Notes: a model not told the origin generated them from the sequence alone. 57,023 nt of DNA from SAR324 cluster bacterium (GCA_015231885.1 JADGAT010000023.1:1-57023); one strand, 5' to 3'; counted from the first letter of the stretch, positions 42,732-52,365 are shown. Numbers and translations: made by a program.

Positions 42732-44448
42732 TTTCCATAAAGCTCTGCTCATAGTGCTGTCTGGCTTCAATCAAAGCGGTTTTACTGCTTCCGCAGAGGT
42801 TGAAATAGAATTTTATTTTTGGTTCTGTGCCTGACGGTCGTGCGGTGATCCGACTGCCATCCTCCATATCAAATGCCAATACATTGGAATTCCCTAAGCC
42901 CATTTTTCCAATCACTTTTCCGTTTTGAGAGTTGATCACTTTATTGGTTTGATAATCTTTAAGGATTTTCACATCATGGTTACCTATGGATTGAGGAGGC
43001 GCTTTCCGCAGTTGTTCCATGATCTTTTGAATTTGCTGGGCTCCTGCTTGTCCTTCCAAAACGTGGTTGATTTGAGAATCTTCATGAAAACCATAAATTT
43101 GATGAATTTCATCTAAATAATCCAGAGGAGTTTTCCCCTGATGCTTTAATTCTGCTGCCATTTCCGCAAAAATAACAGAAGCACTGATTCCGTCCTTATC
43201 CCGCACAAAATCGCTGAACATATAGCCATGCGCCTCTTCCATTCCAAAAAAGAAGGTTCCGTTTTGTTTGATCTCCTGTTCTCTGATAATTTGCGCAATA
43301 TTTTTAAAGCCAGTCAACGTTTCGTGATAAATCAGCCCATAACTTTCTGTCATCTTCCTCACCAGTTCTGAAGTCACAATGGTGCTGACCACATAACCAT
43401 CTTTCGGGAGCTGATTCATTTTTTGCATTGTGTTCAGATAATAATTCAACAGCAATTCACCAATCTGATTACCGTTCAAGGCAATCCAGGCTCCCTGGTG
43501 TCTGACCATCGCCCCAATGCGATCACTGTCTGGATCTGTGGCTAAAATCAAGCTGTCTGTGGAAGCAGCTGTCTGCTGAGCCAATGCCAGGGCAGATGGA
43601 TTTTCAGGGTTCGGGGATGAAACAGTGGGAAAATGACCATCGGGCTCTTCCTGTTCTTTGACAGTGCTAAACTGATCAAAGTGGCGTCTTCTGAAAATCT
43701 CACGCACGGGAACTATGCCTGTTCCATGTAAAGGAGTATACACAAGGCCAAGATCTCGATTTTTTTCCGGGTTGCCTATACAGATTTGTTCAACCAGAGA
43801 GTAATATTTTTGATCCAATGTTTCGAAAATAATATCAATCCATTCTTTCCCAAGCGCTTCCTGATAAGGCATTTGTTTGATCCTGGAATGGTCATTAATA
43901 GTCTGGATGCACTGCATGATTCCTTCATCGTGGGGATGTGTTATTTGTGCGCCATCAGACCAGTAAACTTTATAACCATTATATTCAGGAGGATTGTGAC
44001 TGGCGGTAATGACAACACCTGCTGTGGTTCGCAATGTTCTGACAGCAAACGATAAAACAGGGGTTGTGTGAAGCGAGGGGAATAGATAAGTTTTGATGCC
44101 ATTTCCTGCAAAAACACAAGCGGCCTCTCGAGTAAAAACATCAGAAAAGAGGCGATTGTCATGAGCAATAGCAATACTGGGAGGAGTGTCTTTATTAGTT
44201 TGGGAATGAATATAATTTGCCAGTCCCTGCGAAGCCTGGCGCACCAGAGGCACATTGAAACGATTCAAACCGGCACCTAATTTTCCACGCATGCCTGCAG
44301 TACCGAATTCCAGGGTTTTGTAAAATCGGGAGACCAACTCATCTTCCTTGTTTTCCTGGATCAGCTTGTCAATTTCTTGCCTCGATTCTGTATCAATGGA
44401 TGAGTTTTGTACCCAGGCCAATGCTTTCTCTAAAATTTCTTTTTCCAT
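42715..44448 (-). CDS. Phosphoglucomutase/phosphomannomutase (PgcA-like)
   Basis: 577 residues, alpha-D-phosphohexomutase family. Active Ser in T-A-S-H-N-P-P-E-Y-N-G, metal loop D-P-D-S-D-R, sugar-binding G-M-E-E-A-H-G-Y and phosphate-binding R-P-S-G-T-E-P-K. The N-terminal F-G-T-A-G-M-R-G motif and length fit the long PgcA/PGM2 type that interconverts glucose 1- and 6-phosphate. Feeds cell-envelope sugar synthesis or glycogen metabolism. Ends inside the 3' end of recD. Confidence 0.92.
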   Translation of the reverse strand: MEKEILEKALAWVQNSSIDTESRQEIDKLIQENKEDELVSRFYKTLEFGTAGMRGKLGAGLNRFNVPLVRQASQGLANYIHSQTNKDTPPSIAIAHDNRLFSDVFTREAACVFAGNGIKTYLFPSLHTTPVLSFAVRTLRTTAGVVITASHNPPEYNGYKVYWSDGAQITHPHDEGIMQCIQTINDHSRIKQMPYQEALGKEWIDIIFETLDQKYYSLVEQICIGNPEKNRDLGLVYTPLHGTGIVPVREIFRRRHFDQFSTVKEQEEPDGHFPTVSSPNPENPSALALAQQTAASTDSLILATDPDSDRIGAMVRHQGAWIALNGNQIGELLLNYYLNTMQKMNQLPKDGYVVSTIVTSELVRKMTESYGLIYHETLTGFKNIAQIIREQEIKQNGTFFFGMEEAHGYMFSDFVRDKDGISASVIFAEMAAELKHQGKTPLDYLDEIHQIYGFHEDSQINHVLEGQAGAQQIQKIMEQLRKAPPQSIGNHDVKILKDYQTNKVINSQNGKVIGKMGLGNSNVLAFDMEDGSRITARPSGTEPKIKFYFNLCGSSKTALIEARQHYEQSFMEIIHQL

Positions 44449-44526
44449 TTACTCTTCCTCCAACAGTTCAGGTTCTTTTTTCTGCTGGTGCTGTGGAAAC
44501 AAGAACCAATAGGAATTGTTGTCCGT

Positions 44527-46122
44527 CTAACCTACTCCATATTGAATAATGCAGGCACTGATATCATCCATCTGTTCTACTCCATTTCGGTATTCATACA
44601 ACTCTTTTTCTAAATAGGTAAGGATGTCATGTCCTTCATGATTGCGATTTTTTTGTAAAAAATCACATAATCGTTCCTCACCGAACATCTCTTTACCTTG
44701 TGTTTGGGCCTCAGTCACACCATCTGTATATAAGAAAACCTTATCCCCTGGATTGAGCTGGAGCCTTTCGAGTTGATAAGGCTGGATGAATTCATTGGGA
44801 AAGATTCCCAATGGAACTCCTGGTTCATTTCCGAGTATTTCAAAAGAAGCCTGGTTGGCTTTAATCAGGAATACAGCACAATGGCCTGCATTAGCATATT
44901 CCAGCACTCCATTGGAAGTGATTTTAATAAAAAAACCTGTTATGAAATTATCTTCTGGAAGGGTTTCTGACAAGATTTCATTCAGATCATGCAGAATGTG
45001 ATCGCTTGTCTTTTCCTGAGCCATCCCGCTCAATGCATTACACACAATGGCAGTAATCAGTGCGGCTTTCACTCCGTGACCTGTAGCGTCCCCATAAAAA
45101 AAATAGAAGATATCTTCATCATTTAAGTGGGCGTAGCGAAGATCTCCTGAAACACCACTGTGAGGAATTTGCATTTCGCAACAGGACAAATAAGAAACCT
45201 CCGGAATGTCCCCAAACATTCTCCGTTGGAATTCAATGCCATACTTCAGATCTTCTTCTTCTTTTTTGCGCTTTTCTTCCTTTTCTGTGATGTTTTGTGC
45301 AATGGCCACATAATGATTGACAGTATCTCCTTCCATAATTGGAGTGACAGTTAATGTTTCGTAGATCTCTCCCATGTGGGGAGACTGATATTTGGAAATT
45401 CCACGGAATTGATGTCCCTCGATGATAATTTCATGAATATTCTCATAAAGCTCATCAGAATAATCAGGTTGGCGTAATTTCATATAATGCTTCCCAACTA
45501 CATCTTTTTCAACGTATCCTGTCATCTTCAAGAAGGAACGATTGACATAAAGCACGTTTCCATAGGGGTCCAAAAACATGATACGATCTAAGGACTGATC
45601 GGCTGTTGTTTGAAAAAGCCTTAGATGACTTTGGCTTTCGGCAAGATATTCTGTCACAACCACCAGCCTCTTCGCTTTTTGGGTGGTCAGCTGGAGCTTT
45701 TCCAACAGCATGTGCTGTATTATTTCGTCAAAAACCGAGCCAAGGGCTTCCAGATGCTTCCTTTCCACACTCACTACTTTGGCAATTGCGGTTTCTACCT
45801 TTGCGGTCACGGGGCTTGGTTGAGATTCGATGACACTGAATTCATCCAGCAAGTCGCCGACACGCTTTAGTTTCAGGATTTCTTGATCATCCTGAATGAT
45901 TTGCACAGTTCCACTCACCAGAAAAAAAGCCGTATTGTTCATTTCGCCCTGCGTCAGAACTTCTGAACCTTTCGGATATTCGACTATATCGGAGTACATA
46001 ATCAGTTGATGCGCAGCCTCTTTAGAAAACTTAGCAAAAGTTCGTGACTTCTGTAAATTTTCTGCCAGTTGCTCTTTTTCTTCATTAAACTGGTCTACAT
46101 CAGTGAAAAATGATTCGGTCAT
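44527..46122 (-). CDS. cNMP-like + PAS + PP2C (SpoIIE/RsbU-type) phosphatase
   Basis: About 531 residues, soluble. Residues about 20-150: a cyclic-nucleotide-binding-like beta-roll (V-L-T-Q-G-E, F-F-L-V-S-G-T-V). Its phosphate-binding cassette is degenerate (G-D-L-L-D-E-F-S-V... lacks the usual G-E and Arg), so cAMP binding is doubtful. Residues about 180-300: a PAS domain (I-M-F-L-D-P-Y-G-N-V-L-Y-V-N-R). Residues about 315-531: PP2C core with G-D-A-T-G-H-G, L-Y-T-D-G-V-T-E and D-D-I-S metal residues. Family members dephosphorylate STAS antagonists. Start at ATG 46122; the upstream extension begins with TTG. Confidence 0.85.
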   Translation of the reverse strand: MTESFFTDVDQFNEEKEQLAENLQKSRTFAKFSKEAAHQLIMYSDIVEYPKGSEVLTQGEMNNTAFFLVSGTVQIIQDDQEILKLKRVGDLLDEFSVIESQPSPVTAKVETAIAKVVSVERKHLEALGSVFDEIIQHMLLEKLQLTTQKAKRLVVVTEYLAESQSHLRLFQTTADQSLDRIMFLDPYGNVLYVNRSFLKMTGYVEKDVVGKHYMKLRQPDYSDELYENIHEIIIEGHQFRGISKYQSPHMGEIYETLTVTPIMEGDTVNHYVAIAQNITEKEEKRKKEEEDLKYGIEFQRRMFGDIPEVSYLSCCEMQIPHSGVSGDLRYAHLNDEDIFYFFYGDATGHGVKAALITAIVCNALSGMAQEKTSDHILHDLNEILSETLPEDNFITGFFIKITSNGVLEYANAGHCAVFLIKANQASFEILGNEPGVPLGIFPNEFIQPYQLERLQLNPGDKVFLYTDGVTEAQTQGKEMFGEERLCDFLQKNRNHEGHDILTYLEKELYEYRNGVEQMDDISACIIQYGVG

Positions 46123-46291
46123 ATCAGTTATTCTCTGTTGGTCAGAATTACAAGAGTTATCACCCCCCTCTTGCGGATCTAACAAAATTGGATCGTGGAC
46201 AAAACATGGATAATTCTGTATTTATACTGCTTGTTGTTTTGCAAAGATTACTGCATTACTGTTTTTTTTTCAAAATAAAACCAAAAAATGG

Positions 46292-49168
46292 ATGAATAGC
46301 ACGAGTGTAACCACCATGAATCAGCATGAATCAGAAATCAAATCGACTCAGGAATTAACCAATACTCTCATTCAAATTATGAAAGAACTGTCGGAAGAGC
46401 TGCATTCCGGTCTTTTAGAGAATAACCCAATAACACTCAATAGCTCTCTGGATCGTGACCTTGGATATGACAGTCTGGCAAAAGTGGAATTGTTGTCAAG
46501 GATTGAAAAAACTTTTCAAGTGGTTTTATCAGAACAAACATTTACAGAAGCAGATACCCCAAGGGATCTATTGGGTGCAATTATGAAAGCAGATGTCAGG
46601 GAATTGCCAATCCAATCGGTTCAGATGTCAGATTGCCAGCTGGAAGAACTGGATTCCCTACCGCATCAGTCAAAGACCCTCAATGATGTCCTAAAGTGGC
46701 ACGTTACTGCGCATCCGGATAGACTGCATCTTCGATTCTACAGTGATGAAGGAAAAGAAGAATCAATGACCTACAAGGAACTTTGGGAACACTCCACTCA
46801 TATTGCTGCAGGGTTGCAGCATAATGGGATTGAAGCCGGGGAGCCTGTTGCCATCATGCTGCCAACTGAAAAAAATTATTTTTTTTCTTTTTTTGGAATT
46901 CTATTGGCAGGAGGAATTCCCGTTCCGTTATATCCTCCTGCTCGGCTGAATCAAATTGAAGACCATTTGAAACGCCAATGCTCGATATTGAATAATTGCA
47001 GAGCCCCGCTTCTCATCACCATTCCGGAAGCAAAGCGATATGTTCAACTCCTCAAAACACAGGTAGACACACTGAAGGATATTGTCACAGTCTCCGATCT
47101 GAGCTATGGCACGGATTCGTTTGTTCCGCTTAATGGAGATGAGCAGGATTTAGCATTTTTGCAATACACTTCCGGCAGTACAGGAATGCCCAAGGGAGTT
47201 GCTTTGACCCATGCCAATCTAATAGCATGCGTCCGAACCATGGGGCAGTCGCTCCAGGTGAACGGGGATGATGTGGTCGTTAGCTGGTTGCCACTTTATC
47301 ATGACATGGGACTGATTGGTGCCTGGTTGGGAAGCCTCTATCATGGAATCTTACTGATCATCATGTCTCCTTTGGCATTTTTAAGACGTCCCCAGCGATG
47401 GCTTTGGGCCATTCATCAGTACCGCGGGACTATTTCGGTTGCCCCCAATTTTGCTTATGAGATGTGTCTCAAACGGATCAATGCGGATCTATTGGAAGGA
47501 CTCGATTTGACAAGCTGGCGAGTTGCCATGAATGGAGCTGAACCGGTGAGTCCCAAAACTATCAGTCACTTTTCAGAAAAATACGCCCGTTATGGTTTTA
47601 AAAAAGAAATAATGATGCCGGTTTATGGATTAGCCGAATGCTCTCTGGGCCTTGCTTTTCCTCCTGTCGGAAGAATGCCCGTTATTGACCGCATCAAGAG
47701 GGAGCCGTTCCTGCAATCAGGTCAGGCAATTCCTGAAAAAGAGGACGTTGCCAATGTTTTGGAGTTTGTGGCTTGCGGACATGCGCTGCCCGCTCACGAC
47801 ATCAGATTGCTTGATAAAGCCGGAAGAGAAGTTCCTGAGCGTCAAGTCGGCAAACTTCAATTCCGAGGCCCCTCTGCTACAGCAGGCTACTACCGCAATC
47901 CCGAACAAACGCAAAATTTGCTGGATGGGGATTGGTTGAACAGTGGAGACCTTGCATACATGGCAGATGGAGATCTTTTCATAACAGGCCGCAACAAAGA
48001 TGTAATCATCCGGGCCGGAAGAAACATCTATCCGCATGAGCTGGAGGAAGCTGTTGGCAATGTGCCAGGAGTTCGGTTAGGCAACGTCGCTGTTTTTGGT
48101 AGCAAAGACGAATCAACAGGGACTGAAAAACTAGTAGTCCTGGCAGAGACAAAATTAAAACAACCAGAGGCTTTGAATCAAATAAAGGCAAAAATCAATT
48201 CGCTTGGAGTGGACCTGCTTGGTTCTCCTCCCGATGATGTAGTCCTGCTGGGACCCGGGGTTATGCTGAAAACGTCCAGTGGAAAAATTCGTCGCAGTGC
48301 CTTAAGAGAACTTTATGAAAAAAAACAATTGGATAAATCAAAAACCGCACCCTGGCTCCAATTAATCAGTTTTGCCTTATCCAGCATTGCTCCTCAGCTG
48401 CGGCGTTTTCAGAAATACCTGTTGGAAAACGGATATTCTGCTTATGCCTGGGTGGTGCTGACCTTCCTTTTTCCTTTTGTATGGCTGCTGATGTTTGTCC
48501 TGCCAAAGGCATCATGGCGCTATCAGCTCATACACAAAGCCTCATCTTTTGTGACGAAGTTAGCGGGATTGACTCCAAAGGTGGAAGGTTTGGAAAACGT
48601 CCCAAAAGAGACTCCTCATGTGATGGTCTCCAACCATTGCAGTTATATCGATTTTTTAATGCTGACAGCAGCCTTACCTTCTCCAATGCGATTTGTTGCC
48701 AAATCCGAACTTGCCAGTAATGCCATATTAAGGATTTTTTTAAACAACGTAAAAACAGAATTTATCAATAGAATTGATAAACAAAAAGGGATTGAGGAAG
48801 CACGTGAGATCGTCAGGAGCGTTCATCACGATTGGCCGGTATTGATTTTTCCTGAGGGCACCTTTACTAGGAAGACCGGCTTGCGCCCATTTCAAATGGG
48901 GGCCTTTTTAGCAGCAGCTGAATCGAACGTGTGCATTGTACCTATCTCGCTAAAGGGGACTCGATCCATCTTGCGTGACCAGTCCTGGTTATTGCGTCAA
49001 GGAACAGCAACTGTCCGTATTGGTCTTCCAATTTCTAATGATTCGGCAAAACAAGAGGCTCCCGATATGTGGAAAACAGCCATCCAATTGCGCAATGAGA
49101 GCCGAAAATATATCATGGAATATTGTGGAGAAGCGGATGCCTCTCATGAAAAACCGCTGCGATTTTGA
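46292..49168 (+). CDS. ACP - acyl-AMP ligase (FAAL-like) - PlsC acyltransferase fusion
   Basis: 958 residues, three modules. ACP (about 20-100) with phosphopantetheine Ser61 in L-G-Y-D-S-L. AMP-forming ligase (about 130-690): Y-T-S-G-S-T-G-M-P-K-G, L-P-L-Y-H-D-M-G-L-I-G (typical of fatty acyl-AMP ligases), Y-G-L-A-E, S-G-D-L, G-R-N-K-D-V-I-I-R-A-G-R-N and K-T-S-S-G-K-I-R-R. Then a membrane helix (about 715-737) and a PlsC acyltransferase: N-H-C-S-Y-I-D-F (HX4D) near 781 and F-P-E-G-T-F near 853. Likely activates a fatty acid, loads it on its own ACP and transfers it to a lysophospholipid or other alcohol at the inner membrane. Start uncertain between 46292 and 46316. Confidence 0.9.
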   Translation: MNSTSVTTMNQHESEIKSTQELTNTLIQIMKELSEELHSGLLENNPITLNSSLDRDLGYDSLAKVELLSRIEKTFQVVLSEQTFTEADTPRDLLGAIMKADVRELPIQSVQMSDCQLEELDSLPHQSKTLNDVLKWHVTAHPDRLHLRFYSDEGKEESMTYKELWEHSTHIAAGLQHNGIEAGEPVAIMLPTEKNYFFSFFGILLAGGIPVPLYPPARLNQIEDHLKRQCSILNNCRAPLLITIPEAKRYVQLLKTQVDTLKDIVTVSDLSYGTDSFVPLNGDEQDLAFLQYTSGSTGMPKGVALTHANLIACVRTMGQSLQVNGDDVVVSWLPLYHDMGLIGAWLGSLYHGILLIIMSPLAFLRRPQRWLWAIHQYRGTISVAPNFAYEMCLKRINADLLEGLDLTSWRVAMNGAEPVSPKTISHFSEKYARYGFKKEIMMPVYGLAECSLGLAFPPVGRMPVIDRIKREPFLQSGQAIPEKEDVANVLEFVACGHALPAHDIRLLDKAGREVPERQVGKLQFRGPSATAGYYRNPEQTQNLLDGDWLNSGDLAYMADGDLFITGRNKDVIIRAGRNIYPHELEEAVGNVPGVRLGNVAVFGSKDESTGTEKLVVLAETKLKQPEALNQIKAKINSLGVDLLGSPPDDVVLLGPGVMLKTSSGKIRRSALRELYEKKQLDKSKTAPWLQLISFALSSIAPQLRRFQKYLLENGYSAYAWVVLTFLFPFVWLLMFVLPKASWRYQLIHKASSFVTKLAGLTPKVEGLENVPKETPHVMVSNHCSYIDFLMLTAALPSPMRFVAKSELASNAILRIFLNNVKTEFINRIDKQKGIEEAREIVRSVHHDWPVLIFPEGTFTRKTGLRPFQMGAFLAAAESNVCIVPISLKGTRSILRDQSWLLRQGTATVRIGLPISNDSAKQEAPDMWKTAIQLRNESRKYIMEYCGEADASHEKPLRF

Positions 49169-49257
49169 GTATATATAATGCTGACTTTCTTTTGTTTCTA
49201 TGATAGCTTTTGTATATATTTTTATTGGTCAATACTAATCGGTTTGCAGGGGGCAAA

Positions 49258-49890
49258 ATGATTGAAAAACATTATGATGATTATATATCAGCTCTTTTGG
49301 CGGGAAACAGAGCGAAATGCACTTCCATTGTAAAGGAACTCATAGAACAAAAAGTCGCTGTTCAGGATCTTTATGTAAACCTGTTTCAGACTTCTATGTA
49401 TGAAGTGGGAAAACTGTGGGAAAGCAATCAAATTTCTGTTGCCGTAGAACACATGGCAACTGCTATTACAGAGGGCTTGTTGAATTTGGTATACCCTCTC
49501 ATATTTGCGGCCGATCATGTGGGAAAAAGTGCGATTGTCAGCTGTGTTCCTAAGGAGTATCATCAAATTGGAGCAAAAATGGTGGCAGATATTTTTGAAC
49601 TGAATGGATGGGACGGCTACTTTTTGGGGGCTAATACCCCGGAGAATGAGATGCTGCAGATCATTGAAGAAAAAAAACCAGATTTGCTGGCCTTGTCGAT
49701 GAGCCTTTATTTCAGCTTACGTACCATGGAACAGACACTTCAGGCGGTACAGGCCACTTTCCCTCAACTGGATATTATCGCGGGAGGACAGGGGTTTTTA
49801 TGGGGAGGGCTTGATGTTTTGGCAAAGTACCCCCAGGTCAACTATGTTGATTCCATTGTTAAATTGGAAAAATTGATTCGTAATGGGTGA
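49258..49890 (+). CDS. Stand-alone cobalamin-binding protein with CarH-type photoreceptor motifs
   Basis: 210 residues from the ATG at 49258, which has AGGGGG at good spacing (the frame is open to 49210). Residues 5-88: four-helix B12-cap domain with W54-x9-E64-H65, the adenosyl-contacting W-x9-EH motif of CarH/LitR. Residues 90-210: Rossmann B12-binding domain with E100-x-H102-x-x-G105 (lower axial His), S-M-S and G-G-Q-G-F loops. There is no MerR DNA-binding domain. Corrinoid methyltransferase proteins share the fold but normally lack W-x9-EH. In CarH, light breaks the Co-C bond of adenosylcobalamin and changes assembly. Overlaps the hybrid kinase gene by 8 bp, so a light or B12 input to that kinase is likely. 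No membrane segment. Confidence 0.88.
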   Translation: MIEKHYDDYISALLAGNRAKCTSIVKELIEQKVAVQDLYVNLFQTSMYEVGKLWESNQISVAVEHMATAITEGLLNLVYPLIFAADHVGKSAIVSCVPKEYHQIGAKMVADIFELNGWDGYFLGANTPENEMLQIIEEKKPDLLALSMSLYFSLRTMEQTLQAVQATFPQLDIIAGGQGFLWGGLDVLAKYPQVNYVDSIVKLEKLIRNG

Positions 49891-51868
49891 TATGGGAACG
49901 CTTCAATTAAGTGATATCATTTACCAGCACCTGTATCAGGAAGCCTGCCTCATTTTTCTTTGTGTAGACCAGAAAGGAGAGATCCTGGATGTGAATCAAT
50001 ATGCCAGGGACATGGTAGGACCGGATTTGATGACCAAAATCACAAATTTGTATGACGTATTAATTGATTTTGGGAATCTTCCTTCCTTAGAAGAATTACT
50101 GAAAGATGGCAGAAAGCCCCGGATGTTGAATTTCAATACGGTGGGCGGACTGCCTCAAACTTTCTATTTTCATTTCTACGAACACGATTCGGATATCCTT
50201 GTCTTGGGGCAGCAGGATAATGAAGAAACTGAAATTTTGCGTAAGCACCTTCTGGATTCCAACAGTGAAGCCAATAACCTTTCCCGTGAGCTGCAGAAAA
50301 GTAATGTCCAATTGGCCAAATTGAATGAATTGAAAAATCATTTTTTAGGGATGGCGGCCCATGATTTAAGAAATCCGATCAGTATCATTCAGCAATATAG
50401 CGAATTTTTGCTCAGTGAAACAGAATCCAAATTGGCTCCTGAGCAATTAGACCTGTTGTCAAAAATCAGAAATTCCAGTCATTTCATGCTCACCCTTCTC
50501 AACGATTTGCTGGATATTTCTAAAATCGAATCAGGAAAACTGGATTTAGAACTGCACAAAACAGAGATCGTTTCTTTTATCGAAAAATGTCTTGTAGGAA
50601 ACCGTGTTCTTGCTTCTAAAAAGAAGATCAGGATTACCTATCACCACTATGAAAAGCTTCCTCTGGTGAGGATAGATCGAACAAAAATAGAGCAAGTGTT
50701 GAATAATTTACTTTCCAATGCGATCAAGTATTCGCTTCCCCAAACAACAGTCCAGGTCAGCGTATTCCAAAGTGGTGATTATGTCATGGTTTCTGTCAAA
50801 GATCAGGGACCTGGAATTCCTGAAAATGAAGTTTCTACACTCTTTGATGCGTTTCATACCAGCAGTGTGAAAAGCACTGCCGGCGAGAAAAGCACAGGAC
50901 TGGGATTAACCATTGTCCAAAAGATTGTCATTGGACATCAGGGAAAAATATGGGTTGACAGCCATCTGGGGAAAGGAACCACTTTTTTCTTTACACTGCC
51001 GATTTTAGAGGAAGATTTGCAGAAAGAAAAAGTTTATAAATCAGGGGCAACTCTTGATATTAAATCCAATCTTGCTGAAACAATCCCATTAAATATCTTA
51101 GTGGTTGATGATGAACCCGATCAGGTGGCACTGACGTCTTTACTGCTGGGACAATTGGGGTATTCTCCTCAATCAGCAGGAAATGCTCAACAGGCACTGG
51201 AAAAAATCAATCAACACGATTATGATCTGGTTTTTCTGGACATCCAATTGCCTGATATTGATGGAATCACAGCAGCACGCCACCTGAATCAACATTATCC
51301 CAAGCATAGGAGGCCAAGGATAGTCTCAATCACTGGCACAAACATTAGTCAGGATCAATGTGTTCAAGCAGGAATGGATGGCTGTTTGAGAAAGCCGGTT
51401 GCTTTGGAAGATCTACAATCAACGATTATTGAGATTGGAGGAGGTATCAGGAAACCTTCCGACACACCAGAGGCCATGGCATCTGAAAACGTGCCTTCTA
51501 GTCCTAATGAGAATCAGTCTCTTGAAAAGCAATCCTGTTTAGACCAGAATACCATCAATGGATTCAAATCTATTGACCCAGAATTCCTCAATGAACTGAT
51601 CGATATGTTTATGGAGCAAACACCTGTCTTAATTCAGGAACTCCGTAATGCTATTGAGTACAAAGATTCAGAGCAGGTCCTCCATCTCGTTAAACAGCTC
51701 CAGGGGTCTAGTTCTACCTTGGGGGCAAAACCTTTAGCTCAATGGTGTGTCCAGCATATTGAAAATCAAAATACGGGAAATTCCATCAGCGAACATGATT
51801 TCATCAACCAGCTGGAGGTCCTCTTTGGGCAAACAGCAGAGGCGTTGGAACAGATCCGAGACAAATAA
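49883..51868 (+). CDS. Soluble hybrid histidine kinase (PAS-like, HisKA, HATPase, REC, degenerate Hpt)
   Basis: 661 residues, no membrane helix. Residues about 10-115: PAS-like fold. About 130-150: coiled coil. HisKA with phospho-His near 160 (A-A-H-D-L-R-N-P). HATPase: N-N-L-L-S-N-A-I-K-Y, D-Q-G-P-G-I-P, T-G-L-G-L-T. REC about 405-525 with phospho-Asp near 453 (F-L-D-I-Q-L-P) and switch residues T and K (R-K-P-V). Hpt-like domain about 560-661, where the normal H-x-L-x-G-S-S reads K604-Q-L-Q-G-S-S, so the phosphoacceptor His is missing. Start ATG at 49883 overlaps the B12 gene; translationally coupled. Output partner not certain; the REC-PP2C or REC-kinase downstream are candidates. Confidence 0.9.
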   Translation: MGDMGTLQLSDIIYQHLYQEACLIFLCVDQKGEILDVNQYARDMVGPDLMTKITNLYDVLIDFGNLPSLEELLKDGRKPRMLNFNTVGGLPQTFYFHFYEHDSDILVLGQQDNEETEILRKHLLDSNSEANNLSRELQKSNVQLAKLNELKNHFLGMAAHDLRNPISIIQQYSEFLLSETESKLAPEQLDLLSKIRNSSHFMLTLLNDLLDISKIESGKLDLELHKTEIVSFIEKCLVGNRVLASKKKIRITYHHYEKLPLVRIDRTKIEQVLNNLLSNAIKYSLPQTTVQVSVFQSGDYVMVSVKDQGPGIPENEVSTLFDAFHTSSVKSTAGEKSTGLGLTIVQKIVIGHQGKIWVDSHLGKGTTFFFTLPILEEDLQKEKVYKSGATLDIKSNLAETIPLNILVVDDEPDQVALTSLLLGQLGYSPQSAGNAQQALEKINQHDYDLVFLDIQLPDIDGITAARHLNQHYPKHRRPRIVSITGTNISQDQCVQAGMDGCLRKPVALEDLQSTIIEIGGGIRKPSDTPEAMASENVPSSPNENQSLEKQSCLDQNTINGFKSIDPEFLNELIDMFMEQTPVLIQELRNAIEYKDSEQVLHLVKQLQGSSSTLGAKPLAQWCVQHIENQNTGNSISEHDFINQLEVLFGQTAEALEQIRDK

Positions 51869-51879
51869 AATTAAAAGAG

Positions 51880-52365
51880 ATGAGAAATGTCATGACAAAA
51901 GCAGAATTGCTGGAATCGGCAAAAAAAATTACACAGCCAACCATCAAAACAGCGGAAGAATTTTCCCAGAAACGAGATCATCTGGTGACCCAAATCAATC
52001 AGGTCATGGCTGGGCGCAAAGACCTGAAACAGTTGATTGGAGAGGGCAATGAACAAATGATGGAAGATAATCATAACAATCATGCTCAGTTTATGGAAAC
52101 GGTTTTTTACTCTTATAGCCCAGAAGTGCTGGTCGAAACCGTTTTGTGGGTATTTCGCGCATATCATTCCCATGGGTTTCAGCTCACTTACTGGCCCGCA
52201 CAGTTGAGTACCTGGAATCGGGTTCTGCAAGAAACTTTGTCTCCTAATTCTGCAAAGGAAATTTTGTTTTTTTACCAATGGATGATGATCCATGTTCCTG
52301 TGTTTACTCGATTATCGGAGTCTTGGGAGGGATCAGAGGCGTTGGATCCAGCAAGTAAGCACTAA
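51880..52365 (+). CDS. Unrecognised helical protein in B12-kinase operon
   Basis: 161 residues, soluble and mostly helical. Residues 1-55 are polar. The core (about 60-150) is rich in aromatic residues and His (F-M-E-T-V-F-Y-S-Y, V-L-W-V-F-R-A-Y-H-S-H-G-F, L-T-Y-W-P-A-Q-L, W-M-M-I-H), a pattern that suggests a compact, possibly cofactor- or protein-binding bundle. Lies 11 bp after the hybrid kinase gene and 32 bp before the REC-PP2C gene. Start could also be the ATG at 51892. I do not recognise the family; a sensory or scaffold role is inferred from position. Confidence 0.6.
   Translation: MRNVMTKAELLESAKKITQPTIKTAEEFSQKRDHLVTQINQVMAGRKDLKQLIGEGNEQMMEDNHNNHAQFMETVFYSYSPEVLVETVLWVFRAYHSHGFQLTYWPAQLSTWNRVLQETLSPNSAKEILFFYQWMMIHVPVFTRLSESWEGSEALDPASKH

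Noticed and set aside
46123..46185. N-terminal extension of the PAS-PP2C gene from a TTG
   Set aside because: No ribosome-binding site, no domain in the extra residues; ATG at 46122 is preferred.
49258..49890. Reading the B12 protein as a corrinoid methyltransferase subunit
   Set aside because: No methyltransferase gene nearby, W-x9-EH present, and coupled to a kinase; not excluded without biochemistry.
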